Assembly: GCF_003076635.1 (NCBI RefSeq)
Contig: NZ_QDKG01000003.1
Location: 1 to 64,000, forward strand
Reading direction: 5' to 3'
DNA: 64,000 bases
Source of the DNA: Sphingobacterium corticibacter
Lineage (GTDB): Bacteria > Bacteroidota > Bacteroidia > Sphingobacteriales > Sphingobacteriaceae
Positions within the stretch are counted from its first letter, which is position 1; each line of letters begins with the position of its first letter. Positions 1 to 7,957 of the stretch are shown here, piece by piece. A program made the translations under genes and the position numbers. The notes under the pieces were generated by a model. It made no database searches, was not told the origin of the DNA, and saw nothing but the letters and a program-made list of their open reading frames with translations.

Positions 1-88
1 ACTGCACTATTTCTTGAATCTCTCGCTTGTTAAAAGGGAGGTGCTTGTTCGGTCTAACTGAATTAATTCTTTCTTTTTCTAATGCCAT
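1..88 (-). CDS. Partial N-terminus of an unidentified protein, possibly IS3-type OrfA
   Basis: An open frame starts with ATG at 88 and runs off the left edge (29 codons visible). It begins MALEKERINS and continues with a basic, helix-forming stretch (NKREIQEIVQ). This resembles the first helix of the helix-turn-helix in small OrfA subunits of IS3-type transposases, but too little is visible to be sure. On the same strand a sequence starting TGTATCCTCTGTCCGG (136 down to 121) lies 48 bases upstream and begins with the TG expected of an IS3-type terminus. It could equally be an unrelated short protein. Confidence 0.35.
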   Translation of the reverse strand, partial: MALEKERINSVRPNKHLPFNKREIQEIVQ

Positions 89-216
89 ACACGTTGTTTT
101 AGTGTATAGTTATTTTAGGACCGGACAGAGGATACATTGATCTATCGGATGTAAAACTATGAGTAGTTGACGATCCTAACTCTATTTTCTTTTTTTCAAG
201 AAAAAATACAGTATTT

Positions 217-254
217 TGTCCGATATCGAACAATAAAATGTTCGATATCGGACA
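217..254. promoter_or_regulatory. Perfect 16-bp inverted repeat, candidate activator binding site
   Basis: TGTCCGATATCGAACA (217-232) and TGTTCGATATCGGACA (239-254) are exact reverse complements separated by ATAAAA. Each arm is itself nearly palindromic around CGATATCG, so the region reads as two tandem dimer sites spaced 22 bp centre to centre, about two helical turns. It sits about 100 bp upstream of the predicted start from the sigma-54-like promoter at 308-323, the usual distance for an NtrC-family enhancer. The protein that binds is not in this window. An intrinsic terminator is unlikely because no T-run follows. Confidence 0.6.
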
Positions 255-307
255 TGTGTTTACAGTTTTAAATTCGTATATTTCTGTTTAATAGAGCTTT
301 ATTGTTG

Positions 308-323
308 TGGCAACTGGATTGCT
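308..323 (+). promoter_or_regulatory. Candidate sigma-54 (RpoN) -24/-12 promoter
   Basis: The sequence TGGCAACTGGATTGCT has the invariant GG at 309-310 and GC at 321-322 with exactly 10 bases between them, and matches TGGCA-N6-TTGCW outside the variable bases. Initiation would fall near 334. That gives a leader of roughly 170 bases before the permease ATG at 508. The paired palindromes at 217-254 are in the right place for an enhancer-binding protein. A purine-rich AAGGAG lies at 351-356, followed by very short frames, so a leader peptide is possible but unsupported. Confidence 0.6.
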
Positions 324-507
324 ATAATTTATCTAGACAATTTTGATGTAAAGGAGAAATAGATGTGATTTCTATGGAATTAAGAATGAAATAGTCTTAT
401 TCGAAAACACCTACGCTCATCTGTCAATTTGCTAATAATTGAAGTTTATCGAAGTCGGTAAAAATTTTTATTGCCTACATCTAGTAACCGTATTAAGCTA
501 TTCTTGT

Positions 508-2910
508 ATGAAAAACCTAAACCAAATTTTGCGACATCTATGGCGAAACAAGTTCTTCACCAGTCTCAACATTGTGGGGCTCGCAGTGGGTATATCGGTT
601 TGTTGGGTAATTTTTCGTCTAGTAAACTATGAGTTCAGTTTTGATAAAAACTTGCCCGACAAGGAGCATGTCTACAGGCTGGTAACGAAGTTCACCTCAG
701 AAGAGAAAAGTAGTTATTCAGATGTTTTACCTTTAGCTGTTCCACCTTACATCCAAAACTATGTATCAAATAGTGATTTAACGGTGCCGATTTATGGTAA
801 ATATATCAGAGAGATTGTCATTGATAACGAGGGTAAAAGACCATCAATATATTATACGCCCAGTCATGTAATGGCGGTGAATCCAAATTATTTTGAGCTG
901 GTAAGCTACGATTGGCTTGCGGGAGATAAGAATCGGATCTTTACAAATCCCTTTGAGATCGTATTGACTTCCTCACGAGCACAAAAGTATTTTCCAGATT
1001 CAGATGTAAGAGCACTGATTGGACAAACTGTGATGTATGATACAATTCAGTATACGATCGCTGGTGTTGTAGAAGATCTTCAAGTAGCTAGTAATTTTTC
1101 AGGAAAAGAGTTTATTGAAATCAGTAAGGAGGATTGGTCTGATCTCACTTTTCTTGGTGGTTCTACCGCCAACCAATTGTATATCAAGATCAACTCTGAA
1201 AGCAAAAAATCTAATCTCTTGAAGATTATTAATGATAAGACAGATGCCGAAGCATTACGATGGGGATATCCAGCTGGACAAACTAGCTATAGCTTAGTGC
1301 CTTTAGCAGATGTGCATTTTGCCTCTTTTATGGATGATTATGTGGATAAGAAAATGCTTTTCGGCATGATGGCTATTGGAGCTTTTTTGCTAGGATTATC
1401 TGTTATTAATTTTGTCAATATCAGTACTTCGCAAATTCCAGAGCGAGCTAAAAATATTGGTATACGTAAAACAATGGGCGAAAGCTCCTGGCATTTAGCG
1501 CTAAACTTTATATTGGAGACCGCCATCATCTGTTTGTGCTCTTTCGTATTAGCATTTTTTCTAAAAGACTTACTATTCTCTCAAATAAAGGAGTATGTAC
1601 CAGATAGTTTTTATTTTGTAAACGATACGAATCAGGTCATTGCTTTTCTCCTAGGTTTGATGCTTGTCTTGGAGGTGCTTACTAGCGTATACCCGATATA
1701 TTTAAGCGGTAAGGTTCAGGTGGTGGACGTGCTGAAGCACAAATCCATTAATCACATTAAGTTTGGTAATTTATCTTTTAAAAGGTTGTTGATTGTGCTG
1801 CAATTTGTGGTCGCCCAATTTTTTGTTATTTGCTCAATATTAATTGGCATTCAATTAAGGTATATCATGAATCAAGATTTGGGTTTTGATCATGATGCTA
1901 TCGTCAATATACAACTTCCAAATACCGTAAGGTCGGGTTTAGATAAAGATCCGAATACCTTGATTAATGCGCTAAGAGCCAATCCTAAGATCCAAGATAT
2001 TACACTAGGCAGTCTGCCATTGGGCAGGGGATTTAGTAGTGCATCTTTACAACGTGGGGAAAATCCTCGTATTCAAACCTCGGGAAAATATGTAGGCGAT
2101 AGGTACGGGAGGTTGTTTAATCTGAAGCTGTTAGCGGGTAGGGATCTGGCTTTGAGAGACTCTGCAACTGGTATTGCGATCACCCTAAAAGCGGCAGAGA
2201 TGCTCGGTTTTGATCATGCTGCGTCGGCTATTGGCGAGCGGATTAAAACAAATGAAATAAACCAAGTATCTAGAGAAATAGTTGGGGTTTACGATGATTT
2301 TAATAGTAGGACTTTGCATTCTAGCATGGAGCCGCTATCGTTTACAGCGACAGATTTTAATCTGTCTTTGCGCTACATGAATATCAAGCTCTCTCAAAAT
2401 ACAAAAGATTGGCCGGATGCGTTGCACGCTATAGAACAAGAATGGAAGTTGTTTTACAATGATAGTCCTTTTGATCTTCAATTTTATGATGAAGGTATTG
2501 AGAAGCTTTATGACAATGAACGTAAATTGGCGAAAATTATAAATTCATCCGCAATAATCACGGTTTTCTTAGGCTGTCTTGGTTTGATTGGTCTAATTAC
2601 GATTACAACCGCGCAAATGACCAAAGAGATCGGAATTAGGAAAGTGTTAGGTAGCTCTGTTGCTGGAATAATCAGGTTGCTCTCGATAGATTACGTAATC
2701 TTAATTGTGATTTCTATTCTGATTGCGACACCGGTAGCTTGGTGGACTATACACCATTGGTTATCTGATTTTGTTTATAAAGTAGCACTGAGTTGGTGGA
2801 TGTTTGCTCTTCCAGCATTGATGACTTTATTGATTGCTTTTTTTACCATGTTTTATCATGCCTTGAAAGCTGCAAAAGCTAATCCGGTAAACAGCTTGAG
2901 GAATGAATAG
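508..2910 (+). CDS. FtsX/MacB-type ABC transporter permease
   Basis: An inner-membrane permease of the MacB/FtsX superfamily, 800 residues. The frame is open from a TTG at 439, but ATG 508 gives the family's normal start (MKNLNQILRHLWRNK followed by the first membrane helix at about 20-40). It has the two-unit build of Bacteroidota lone permeases: helix, periplasmic MacB core domain (about 45-280), FtsX helices with NIGIRKTMG, a second helix near 425-445, a second periplasmic domain, and C-terminal FtsX helices with IGIRKVLG near 710. No ATPase or adaptor gene is adjacent, so partners must be encoded elsewhere. Family members move macrolides, lipoproteins or peptides, or act as mechanotransmitters; the substrate cannot be read from sequence. 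Expression is probably under the sigma-54-type promoter upstream. Confidence 0.88.
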   Translation: MKNLNQILRHLWRNKFFTSLNIVGLAVGISVCWVIFRLVNYEFSFDKNLPDKEHVYRLVTKFTSEEKSSYSDVLPLAVPPYIQNYVSNSDLTVPIYGKYIREIVIDNEGKRPSIYYTPSHVMAVNPNYFELVSYDWLAGDKNRIFTNPFEIVLTSSRAQKYFPDSDVRALIGQTVMYDTIQYTIAGVVEDLQVASNFSGKEFIEISKEDWSDLTFLGGSTANQLYIKINSESKKSNLLKIINDKTDAEALRWGYPAGQTSYSLVPLADVHFASFMDDYVDKKMLFGMMAIGAFLLGLSVINFVNISTSQIPERAKNIGIRKTMGESSWHLALNFILETAIICLCSFVLAFFLKDLLFSQIKEYVPDSFYFVNDTNQVIAFLLGLMLVLEVLTSVYPIYLSGKVQVVDVLKHKSINHIKFGNLSFKRLLIVLQFVVAQFFVICSILIGIQLRYIMNQDLGFDHDAIVNIQLPNTVRSGLDKDPNTLINALRANPKIQDITLGSLPLGRGFSSASLQRGENPRIQTSGKYVGDRYGRLFNLKLLAGRDLALRDSATGIAITLKAAEMLGFDHAASAIGERIKTNEINQVSREIVGVYDDFNSRTLHSSMEPLSFTATDFNLSLRYMNIKLSQNTKDWPDALHAIEQEWKLFYNDSPFDLQFYDEGIEKLYDNERKLAKIINSSAIITVFLGCLGLIGLITITTAQMTKEIGIRKVLGSSVAGIIRLLSIDYVILIVISILIATPVAWWTIHHWLSDFVYKVALSWWMFALPALMTLLIAFFTMFYHALKAAKANPVNSLRNE

Positions 2911-2931
2911 GGGGTATGAAAAATGGATTCC

Positions 2932-3495
2932 TTATTTTGATTGGCCATCCTGTGCTTGTTTCCAGTACGGCAGTATACTTCGCTGATATTTCCTATACTC
3001 GGCGGGCATTTCCTTGTATGGTTCCATAGTGAAAGTTACAGTTTTATCTGATGGCCAATTCCAATAATTATCGTTCAAAGTGGCATCTGATGATAGGATA
3101 TTCCAGTCTGGAAAATCCATCAAATAAAATATTTTCTGTGCGGTATCACTGAAATGTATGCCTGCTTTTGCTAAGACAGCTTCGTCGGTATACCGTCCTT
3201 TTATCGTAGCATTCAGCTGTTTCCCATCTGTGCTGACAAGGATTTCGTCAACGGCAAAGCTATCCACAGTCGTTTTGTTTGTACTCTTTTGAAAATCTGT
3301 TATCTTTTGCCATTCATCTGCGACAAGGAGACTGTCCTCTACATTTATCATAATGGCAAAGAGATCTTCCTGAACTATTTGAAAACTCTTTTCCGTTGCA
3401 TTTATTGTTACCGTTGCTTTTTGGCTGATGATTGCTGTGTTTTCTAAGCCGATTAAAGAAGCAAGTGCAAAAAAGTATATACTTATTGGATCCAT
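2932..3495 (-). CDS. Exported protein of unknown function
   Basis: 187 residues with a hydrophobic N-terminal segment (about 4-17) that could act as a signal sequence or membrane anchor. The rest is mixed alpha/beta with many acidic and aromatic residues and no motif I recognise. The gene converges on the permease gene upstream, with a 21-base gap. No lipobox cysteine is seen. The C-terminus is hydrophilic (QAQDGQSK). The frame is long and has normal codon use, so it is probably real, but function is unknown. Confidence 0.6.
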   Translation of the reverse strand: MDPISIYFFALASLIGLENTAIISQKATVTINATEKSFQIVQEDLFAIMINVEDSLLVADEWQKITDFQKSTNKTTVDSFAVDEILVSTDGKQLNATIKGRYTDEAVLAKAGIHFSDTAQKIFYLMDFPDWNILSSDATLNDNYWNWPSDKTVTFTMEPYKEMPAEYRKYQRSILPYWKQAQDGQSK

Positions 3496-3638
3496 AAGAA
3501 TGCAGTAGTTAGTGTTTTTGTTTCGCGTCTAAATTTACCAAAATTTGCAAGTTAATAAAATGGTCTATTCAGTTGTGTGTGCATTTGCTTTGAATGACTT
3601 AATAACTACTCTGATGGGAGAGATTTGAGGGAAATGAA

Positions 3639-4772
3639 TCATTTTTCTAATTCTTGCATCTTGGCTAAATCATTTTCTGCAGCAGATGTTTGCCCCATCT
3701 TTCGGTAGGCATCACTTCTATGTTTGAAAGCCAACGCGTCTTCAGGATCCAGTTCGATCGCTTTAGTGTAATCCGCAATAGCTAATTCGTATTTTCCTAC
3801 TTCAAAATGACCTCTTCCGCGATTACGATAGCTTTCTGCGTGCGATGGATCAATTTCAATAGCTTTATTTAAATCTTCGAGTCCTCGGTCATAATCGCCA
3901 TCACGCACATAGGCAAAGCCTCGAAAACTATGGCTAGTAAGTATTGTGATCGAATCTGTGCTTAGCTCGATCGCTTTTGTAAAGTCTGAAATGGCGGGCT
4001 GATAATGATCATTAGCCAAATGAAATGAGCCGCGGGAAGTATAATGATCGGGATCGGACGGATCTAATTCGATCACTTTGCTTAAGTCTGCAAGTATAAG
4101 ATCTTGCGCATCTTTTACTTCCAAACTAATATAGGAGCCCGCCCGGAGTGAATAGCCTTGTGGGTCTGTCGCATCGAGTTCAATAAGCTTAGTCGCGTCA
4201 GGGATGGTTTCAGCGTAATTTCCTAAAAAGAAATGCGACACCGCTCGACCTCGATAAGCGGATGCTTCCGTGGGATTTAGTGAAATCACCTTACTACAAT
4301 CTGCTATAGCTAGCTCGAATTCACCTACGTTTTTGTAGGTATCTTGTCGATACAGATATAAGGAGGTTTCATTTGGCGAAAGGGCTATTCCCTTCGTGAA
4401 ATCAGCTATAGCTAGATCAAACTTTTCAAGTCGACGATACAAAATTCCACGCATGCTATAGGTTCGAGCCGAAGCTGGATTCAGCTCCAAAGATGTATCT
4501 AACGCCTTTTGTGCTTTCGCATAATCTTCGAGAAGGAGATGGGCATAGCCTAAGGCGCTGTAGACCGAGTCAACAGGATGTAATTCTACAGCCATCTCTA
4601 ATTTCTGGATAGCCGTGTCGTAATTTCCATCGTTAAAATCTACGGTTCCCTGTCGAATTAAGGAATCAGCTTTTAGCACATTACTCTGCGAGATATTTTG
4701 CGAAAATGTGATCGAGTGTACTAAGATAAAAGTGGTAGTTAGTAAGGGACGTAACGATGATATGATCTTCAT
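3639..4772 (-). CDS. Exported tetratricopeptide-repeat protein
   Basis: 377 residues with a signal peptide (about 1-24, ending TFS-QNIS) followed by roughly ten tandem 34-residue TPR units. They carry the standard signature: repeated A-x-x-D-x-x-K-A-I-E-L-x-P segments such as DLNKAIEIDPSHAESYRNRG and DYTKAIELDPEDALAFKHR. TPR arrays form superhelical protein-binding surfaces, so this is probably a periplasmic or surface scaffold. The repeats are highly alike at the nucleotide level too, so copy number may vary between strains. No catalytic domain is attached and neighbours give no hint of a partner. Confidence 0.85.
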   Translation of the reverse strand: MKIISSLRPLLTTTFILVHSITFSQNISQSNVLKADSLIRQGTVDFNDGNYDTAIQKLEMAVELHPVDSVYSALGYAHLLLEDYAKAQKALDTSLELNPASARTYSMRGILYRRLEKFDLAIADFTKGIALSPNETSLYLYRQDTYKNVGEFELAIADCSKVISLNPTEASAYRGRAVSHFFLGNYAETIPDATKLIELDATDPQGYSLRAGSYISLEVKDAQDLILADLSKVIELDPSDPDHYTSRGSFHLANDHYQPAISDFTKAIELSTDSITILTSHSFRGFAYVRDGDYDRGLEDLNKAIEIDPSHAESYRNRGRGHFEVGKYELAIADYTKAIELDPEDALAFKHRSDAYRKMGQTSAAENDLAKMQELEK

Positions 4773-5008
4773 GTCTGGGAATGTAATATTGCTATCATGT
4801 AATTCTTAGGTGCGGATCAGTAGTTTTCAACTTCTTGATCTTTCGATAAACAAAACCAGTGATGGAATGTTTGTCAGGTAACCTTGCGTATTCTAGCATC
4901 GAACCTCGCTCAACAATTCTGTGGAATCCTCAACAACGCAAAAAACATAGCGAGCATTACTATTTCGCATCACCGAATCTAGAGCTTGGTCTTTTGGCAA
5001 ATCGCTTA
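4773..5008. other. Intergenic gap with a degenerate repeat copy
   Basis: No gene is seen. The gap contains a 55-base stretch (4891-4945) that matches 5648-5702 at about 41 of 55 positions by hand count, both ending in ACGCAAAAAA. See the repeat entries. Confidence 0.5.
4891..4945 (-). repeat. Dispersed repeat, degenerate copy B
   Basis: Ungapped alignment with 5648-5702 gives about 75% identity, with shared blocks TTCTAG, ATCGAACC, TTCTGT and ACGCAAAAAA. Read on the minus strand it contains GGTTCGAT, similar to a tRNA T-loop. It lies in a gene-free gap and has no coding frame. Confidence 0.5.
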
Positions 5009-5197
5009 TTACCTGTTCAACCTATCTTGTTCCAGTAATTGTTCTAAGGATTCTTGAGCAATTTGAGTTTTTCCAGATAATAGAAAGATTTTTGATTTGC
5101 TGTTTGAACCACTATATCTGTTAATATGCGAGATGAAATGAATATTAATAAGTCGTATCACGCCATTGGAGTCCGTTATTTTTAAGAAATTACCCAT
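5009..5197 (-). CDS. Small FlbD-like protein
   Basis: 62 residues, all beta-rich: an N-terminal strand (FLKITDSNGV), then LINIHFISHI, then KIFLLSGKTQIAQESLEQLLEQ. This is the pattern of the FlbD family and related short Bacteroidota proteins (ligand strand, 'I..I' strand, 'GK.I.V.ESLEE.L' end). It faces a second protein of the same general pattern starting at 5341, 143 bases away and divergent. Flagella are absent from Sphingobacteria, so a flagellar role is unlikely; function is unknown. No strong ribosome binding site is visible. Confidence 0.55.
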   Translation of the reverse strand: MGNFLKITDSNGVIRLINIHFISHINRYSGSNSKSKIFLLSGKTQIAQESLEQLLEQDRLNR

Positions 5198-5340
5198 AAT
5201 CGTCAGTTTTCACTAATTTAAGAAAATGTGGTAAAATTATCTTATTAATAATCGAAAAATAATAATTTGCAATAGCAATATTTTGTTATTTGTGTGTATA
5301 TTTATGATAGACTTATAATTGGTTGTAAAAGCAAGATAGG

Positions 5341-5574
5341 ATGGTACAATGTATACAACTTACACAAATATTAACGTGTGGTGATTTCGCAAACTGCGAA
5401 ATAAATCTGAGTCAAATCGCCTATTACGACATCAGTGCTAACAAAGGTGGAACGCGGGTCATGTATAATACTGGAAGGGAAATGACTATTATAACCGTAA
5501 AGGAAACGCCAGAGCAGATACGAAAAAAAGTAGAGCCTTCTCAACTTGACGTGTGGGATGCGATCCTTCTTTAA
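5341..5574 (+). CDS. Small FlbD-like protein
   Basis: 77 residues, with the same layout as the divergent neighbour at 5009-5197: IQLTQILTCG, then EINLSQIAYYDI, then GGTRVMYNTGREMTIITVKETPEQI. The two are too diverged to be a recent duplication, but the strand order and the closing 'V.E.PE.I' helix agree. It carries two cysteines in the first third (TCGDFANCE). Function is unknown. The gene ends shortly before a repeat-rich gap leading into tRNA-Ser on the other strand. Confidence 0.6.
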   Translation: MVQCIQLTQILTCGDFANCEINLSQIAYYDISANKGGTRVMYNTGREMTIITVKETPEQIRKKVEPSQLDVWDAILL

Positions 5575-5587
5575 TTAGGAAATAGTA

Positions 5588-5702
5588 AGTCAGCGGAGCG
5601 TTTCGCCTTGGCTCAGCCGCTCGAAATCCCGCACGCAAACATGAGCCTTCTAGAATCGAACCCCGGCCAACGCTTCTGTTCGAACCCTCACTACGCAAAA
5701 AA
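5588..5702 (-). repeat. Dispersed repeat, long copy A
   Basis: Non-coding sequence downstream of tRNA-Ser. On the minus strand it reads GAGGGTTCGAAC (T-arm-like), GGGGTTCGATTC, then GGCTCA...TGAGCC flanking GCGTGCGGGA, then GGCGAAACGCTCCGC. The 55 bases 5648-5702 recur in diverged form at 4891-4945. GAGGGTTCGAAC and GCGTGCGGGA recur, in the same order and orientation relative to the RNA gene, in the 136-bp tandem repeat behind tmRNA (8311-8582). Confidence 0.5.
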
Positions 5703-5730
5703 TCCCTCATCTTATCGATGAAGGATTTTT
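5697..5730 (-). terminator. Intrinsic terminator of tRNA-Ser
   Basis: On the minus strand, AAAAATCCTTCATC pairs with GATGAGGGATTTTTT around the loop GATAA, ending in a T-run directly after the tRNA 3' end. Confidence 0.75.
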
Positions 5731-5733
5731 GTG

Positions 5734-5818
5734 CGGAGAGTGAGGGATTCGAACCCCCGGACCTGTGACAGTCAACAGTTTTCAAGACTGCCGCATTCGA
5801 CCACTCTGCCAACTCTCC
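5734..5818 (-). tRNA. tRNA-Ser (anticodon UGA)
   Basis: 85 bases with a 7-bp acceptor stem (GGAGAGT with ACTCTCC) and G discriminator, a D-arm, an anticodon stem GCAGT/ACTGT around loop CTTGAAA (anticodon TGA), a long variable arm typical of serine tRNAs, and a T-arm GGGGGTTCGAATCCCTC. The CCA is not encoded (the following bases are CACA). It is followed by a strong terminator. Confidence 0.95.
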
Positions 5819-6027
5819 GCTGCAAAGGTAGAAAATTAGAATAGAGCTCCAAAACATATTTTTTACATCGTTGAAAATGAATAAAATGTGTTTTTCATTG
5901 ATCGATAATCGAGTAGCTTTATACATGAATTAGTCGATTTTATGGTCGTTCTACTTTCAAAATACTTCATTCTATTGTGCAGCATTTGGTTGTGCAGCCG
6001 TTCAAAAAGATGTAATTTCGCAGTCGT

Positions 6028-6876
6028 ATGGTAGCACCACGGATAACCAGAAAACAAGTCGTAGTTTCGACTAAAAAAGAAAGACTGCCGTATCTTCTCT
6101 GGAGTATTCTGCTTCCACTTATTTTAATTATATTAATTGGTGCTTGGCACTATCGTGCCGGAATTATTTACTATGCAAAAGTGATTTTTTCAAAGGAAGA
6201 ATCCGATCTGGCAAACAATAAAAAGTACGATGCTCGAAATATCTTTCTGATGTCGCAGCATCAAGAGTATACTTTTGGAGTAGATATTAGCCATTATCAA
6301 GGTCATATACTTTGGGATAGTATTCAAACCATAAATGATAAATTTCCTTTGGATTTTGTCTTCATTCGCGCTACGATGGGAGAGAAAGGTAAAGACCGGG
6401 ACTTTAAAAAAAACTGGTTAGGGGCTAGTGGCCGGTCCAAGATCAAAGGAGCGTACCATTATTATCGACCAAATGAGAACTCATTAAAACAAGCTAGAAA
6501 CTTTATTCGGCAAGTAAAGTTACAACCCGGCGACCTGCCTCCAGTTTTAGATATCGAAGAGTTGCCACGAAACCAATCGATGGCAGATTTACAAAAAGGT
6601 TTGAAAAGATGGTTAACCGAAGTGGAACAGCATTATAAGATCAAACCAATATTGTATTCAGGCGATAGCTATTATACCGATTTCTTGGAGCGAGAATTTT
6701 CGGACTATGTGCTTTGGATTGCCAACTATAATTTTTGGATTGAATCTCCAAAAGATCATTGGGATTTTTGGCAATTTTCGGAGCGAGGTACTGTCAATGG
6801 TATTGCTACTCCAGTCGATTTAAATATGTACAAAGGTAGTATTGAGCAGCTTGAACAACTTTGCCTGCCGTTCTAA
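6028..6876 (+). CDS. GH25 family lysozyme (muramidase), membrane-anchored
   Basis: 282 residues. A basic N-terminus and one membrane helix (about 21-42) anchor the protein, with the enzyme outside. The glycoside hydrolase 25 domain runs from about 80 to 280 and shows its signatures: FGVDISHYQG with the catalytic-site aspartate, FVFIRATMGEKGKD, KGAYHYYRP, LPPVLDIEE (with the catalytic acid), and WQFSERGTVNGI near the end. GH25 enzymes cleave the beta-1,4 bond between MurNAc and GlcNAc in peptidoglycan. Likely roles are wall remodelling or lysis of competitors. The gene is alone and followed after 34 bases by a CDF transporter with its own promoter-like element. Confidence 0.92.
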   Translation: MVAPRITRKQVVVSTKKERLPYLLWSILLPLILIILIGAWHYRAGIIYYAKVIFSKEESDLANNKKYDARNIFLMSQHQEYTFGVDISHYQGHILWDSIQTINDKFPLDFVFIRATMGEKGKDRDFKKNWLGASGRSKIKGAYHYYRPNENSLKQARNFIRQVKLQPGDLPPVLDIEELPRNQSMADLQKGLKRWLTEVEQHYKIKPILYSGDSYYTDFLEREFSDYVLWIANYNFWIESPKDHWDFWQFSERGTVNGIATPVDLNMYKGSIEQLEQLCLPF

Positions 6877-6894
6877 TTTTTTTGGTTAATTTTG
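6860..6894 (+). promoter_or_regulatory. Candidate Bacteroidota promoter of the CDF transporter gene
   Basis: TAATTTTG (6887-6894) fits the TAnnTTTG -7 consensus, and TTTG at 6860-6863 is near the -33 position. The start codon follows at 6911. Confidence 0.4.
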
Positions 6895-6910
6895 GTGTAA
6901 ATCGAGACTC

Positions 6911-7891
6911 ATGTCGAGGGAAAAAAGGCTAATTTTACTATCATTATTCACTGGTGTCGCTTTGATGCTAGTGAAGTTTATGGCCTATTTCATTACCGAA
7001 TCCAACGCTATTTTTTCTGATGCTGCAGAGAGTATTGTTAATGTTGTAGCATCATCTTTTGCGTTTTACAGTATCTATTTATCTGCCCAACCCAAAGATG
7101 AAAATCATCCTTACGGACATGGAAAGGTAGAGTTTTTCTCGATCTTCGTCGAGGGTGGACTAATATTTATTGCCGGTTCGATTATCCTTGTCAAAGCTTT
7201 CTATGCGTTAATTGCGCCGGGACCAATTACCAATATTATGGAGGGCCTTTGGCTCATTCTCTCGACGGCTGTTGTGAATTTTGGTATAGGTGAATATCTC
7301 AAAAGGAGAGGAGTTGCACTACGTTCTCTGACGATTGAAGCCGATGGCAAACACTTGCAGATTGATGCCATTAGCTCTATCGGATTGATTGCTGGTCTTT
7401 ACCTGATGAAAGTTACACAAATGGCTTGGATAGATACGGCTCTTTCTGCTGGTCTGGGAAGTTATATTTTGTGGAGTGGCTACAAAATGCTTCGAAAATC
7501 CATTAGTGGATTGATGGATGAATCCGATGTTGCTGTTATGCAAGAGGTTGTGGATGTGTTGGGCAAGACACGTAAGGAGGACTGGATTGATGTGCACAAT
7601 ATGCGTATTCAACGCTATGGTCGCGAATTGCATGTGGATTGTCATTTGACCATTCCGAAATATTACACACTCACGAAGGTACACGATGTGATTTCAGATT
7701 TTGAAGAGAATCTTAATAATGGTTTGGGTATGCCCACCGAGCTTTTCGTACATGCCGATCCATGTATGCCTCAATGCTGTCACTATTGTAATGTAAAGGA
7801 TTGCCCTATTCGTTCGGAAGAATATACTAAGCATATCGAATGGACTTCGGTGAATTTGCCGAAGAATATGAAGCACTTTAGAGAGTGTTAA
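6911..7891 (+). CDS. Cation diffusion facilitator (CDF) family metal transporter
   Basis: 326 residues: an N-terminal block of about six membrane helices, then a cytoplasmic domain from about 205. Family signs are the metal-site motif SNAIFSDAAESIVN (helix II), HPYGHGKVE after helix II, and ADGKHLQIDAISS (helix V, where a DxxxD-like pair normally binds Zn, Fe, Mn or Co). It exports divalent metal against protons. The C-terminus carries an unusual cysteine cluster (CMPQCCHYCNVKDC) that probably binds metal and may act as a sensor; such a tail is seen in some Bacteroidota homologues. The metal cannot be decided from sequence. Confidence 0.92.
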   Translation: MSREKRLILLSLFTGVALMLVKFMAYFITESNAIFSDAAESIVNVVASSFAFYSIYLSAQPKDENHPYGHGKVEFFSIFVEGGLIFIAGSIILVKAFYALIAPGPITNIMEGLWLILSTAVVNFGIGEYLKRRGVALRSLTIEADGKHLQIDAISSIGLIAGLYLMKVTQMAWIDTALSAGLGSYILWSGYKMLRKSISGLMDESDVAVMQEVVDVLGKTRKEDWIDVHNMRIQRYGRELHVDCHLTIPKYYTLTKVHDVISDFEENLNNGLGMPTELFVHADPCMPQCCHYCNVKDCPIRSEEYTKHIEWTSVNLPKNMKHFREC

Positions 7892-7917
7892 ACAATGCTT
7901 TTGTCGAAAAATTTTCT

Positions 7918-7925
7918 TACTTTTG
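7918..7925 (+). promoter_or_regulatory. -7 promoter element of the tmRNA gene
   Basis: TACTTTTG fits TAnnTTTG and lies 32 bases before the mature 5' end of tmRNA. A TTTTG at 7899-7903 is too close for the usual -33 spacing, so only the -7 element is called. Confidence 0.45.
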
Positions 7926-7957
7926 TATCCTCGTAATTGTTGCGAATCTTACTATTT

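Noticed and set aside
439..507. 23-codon N-terminal extension of the permease from TTG 439
   Set aside because: The extension is not hydrophobic or conserved-looking; the family start pattern begins at ATG 508.
5489..5926. 145-codon frame on the minus strand spanning tRNA-Ser
   Set aside because: It contains the whole tRNA and the repeat; the phrase ELAEWSNAAVLKTVDCH is the common false translation of a tRNA-Ser.
6137..6155. TGGCACTATCGTGCC resembling a sigma-54 promoter
   Set aside because: The second dinucleotide does not fit GC at the right spacing and the site is inside the lysozyme gene.
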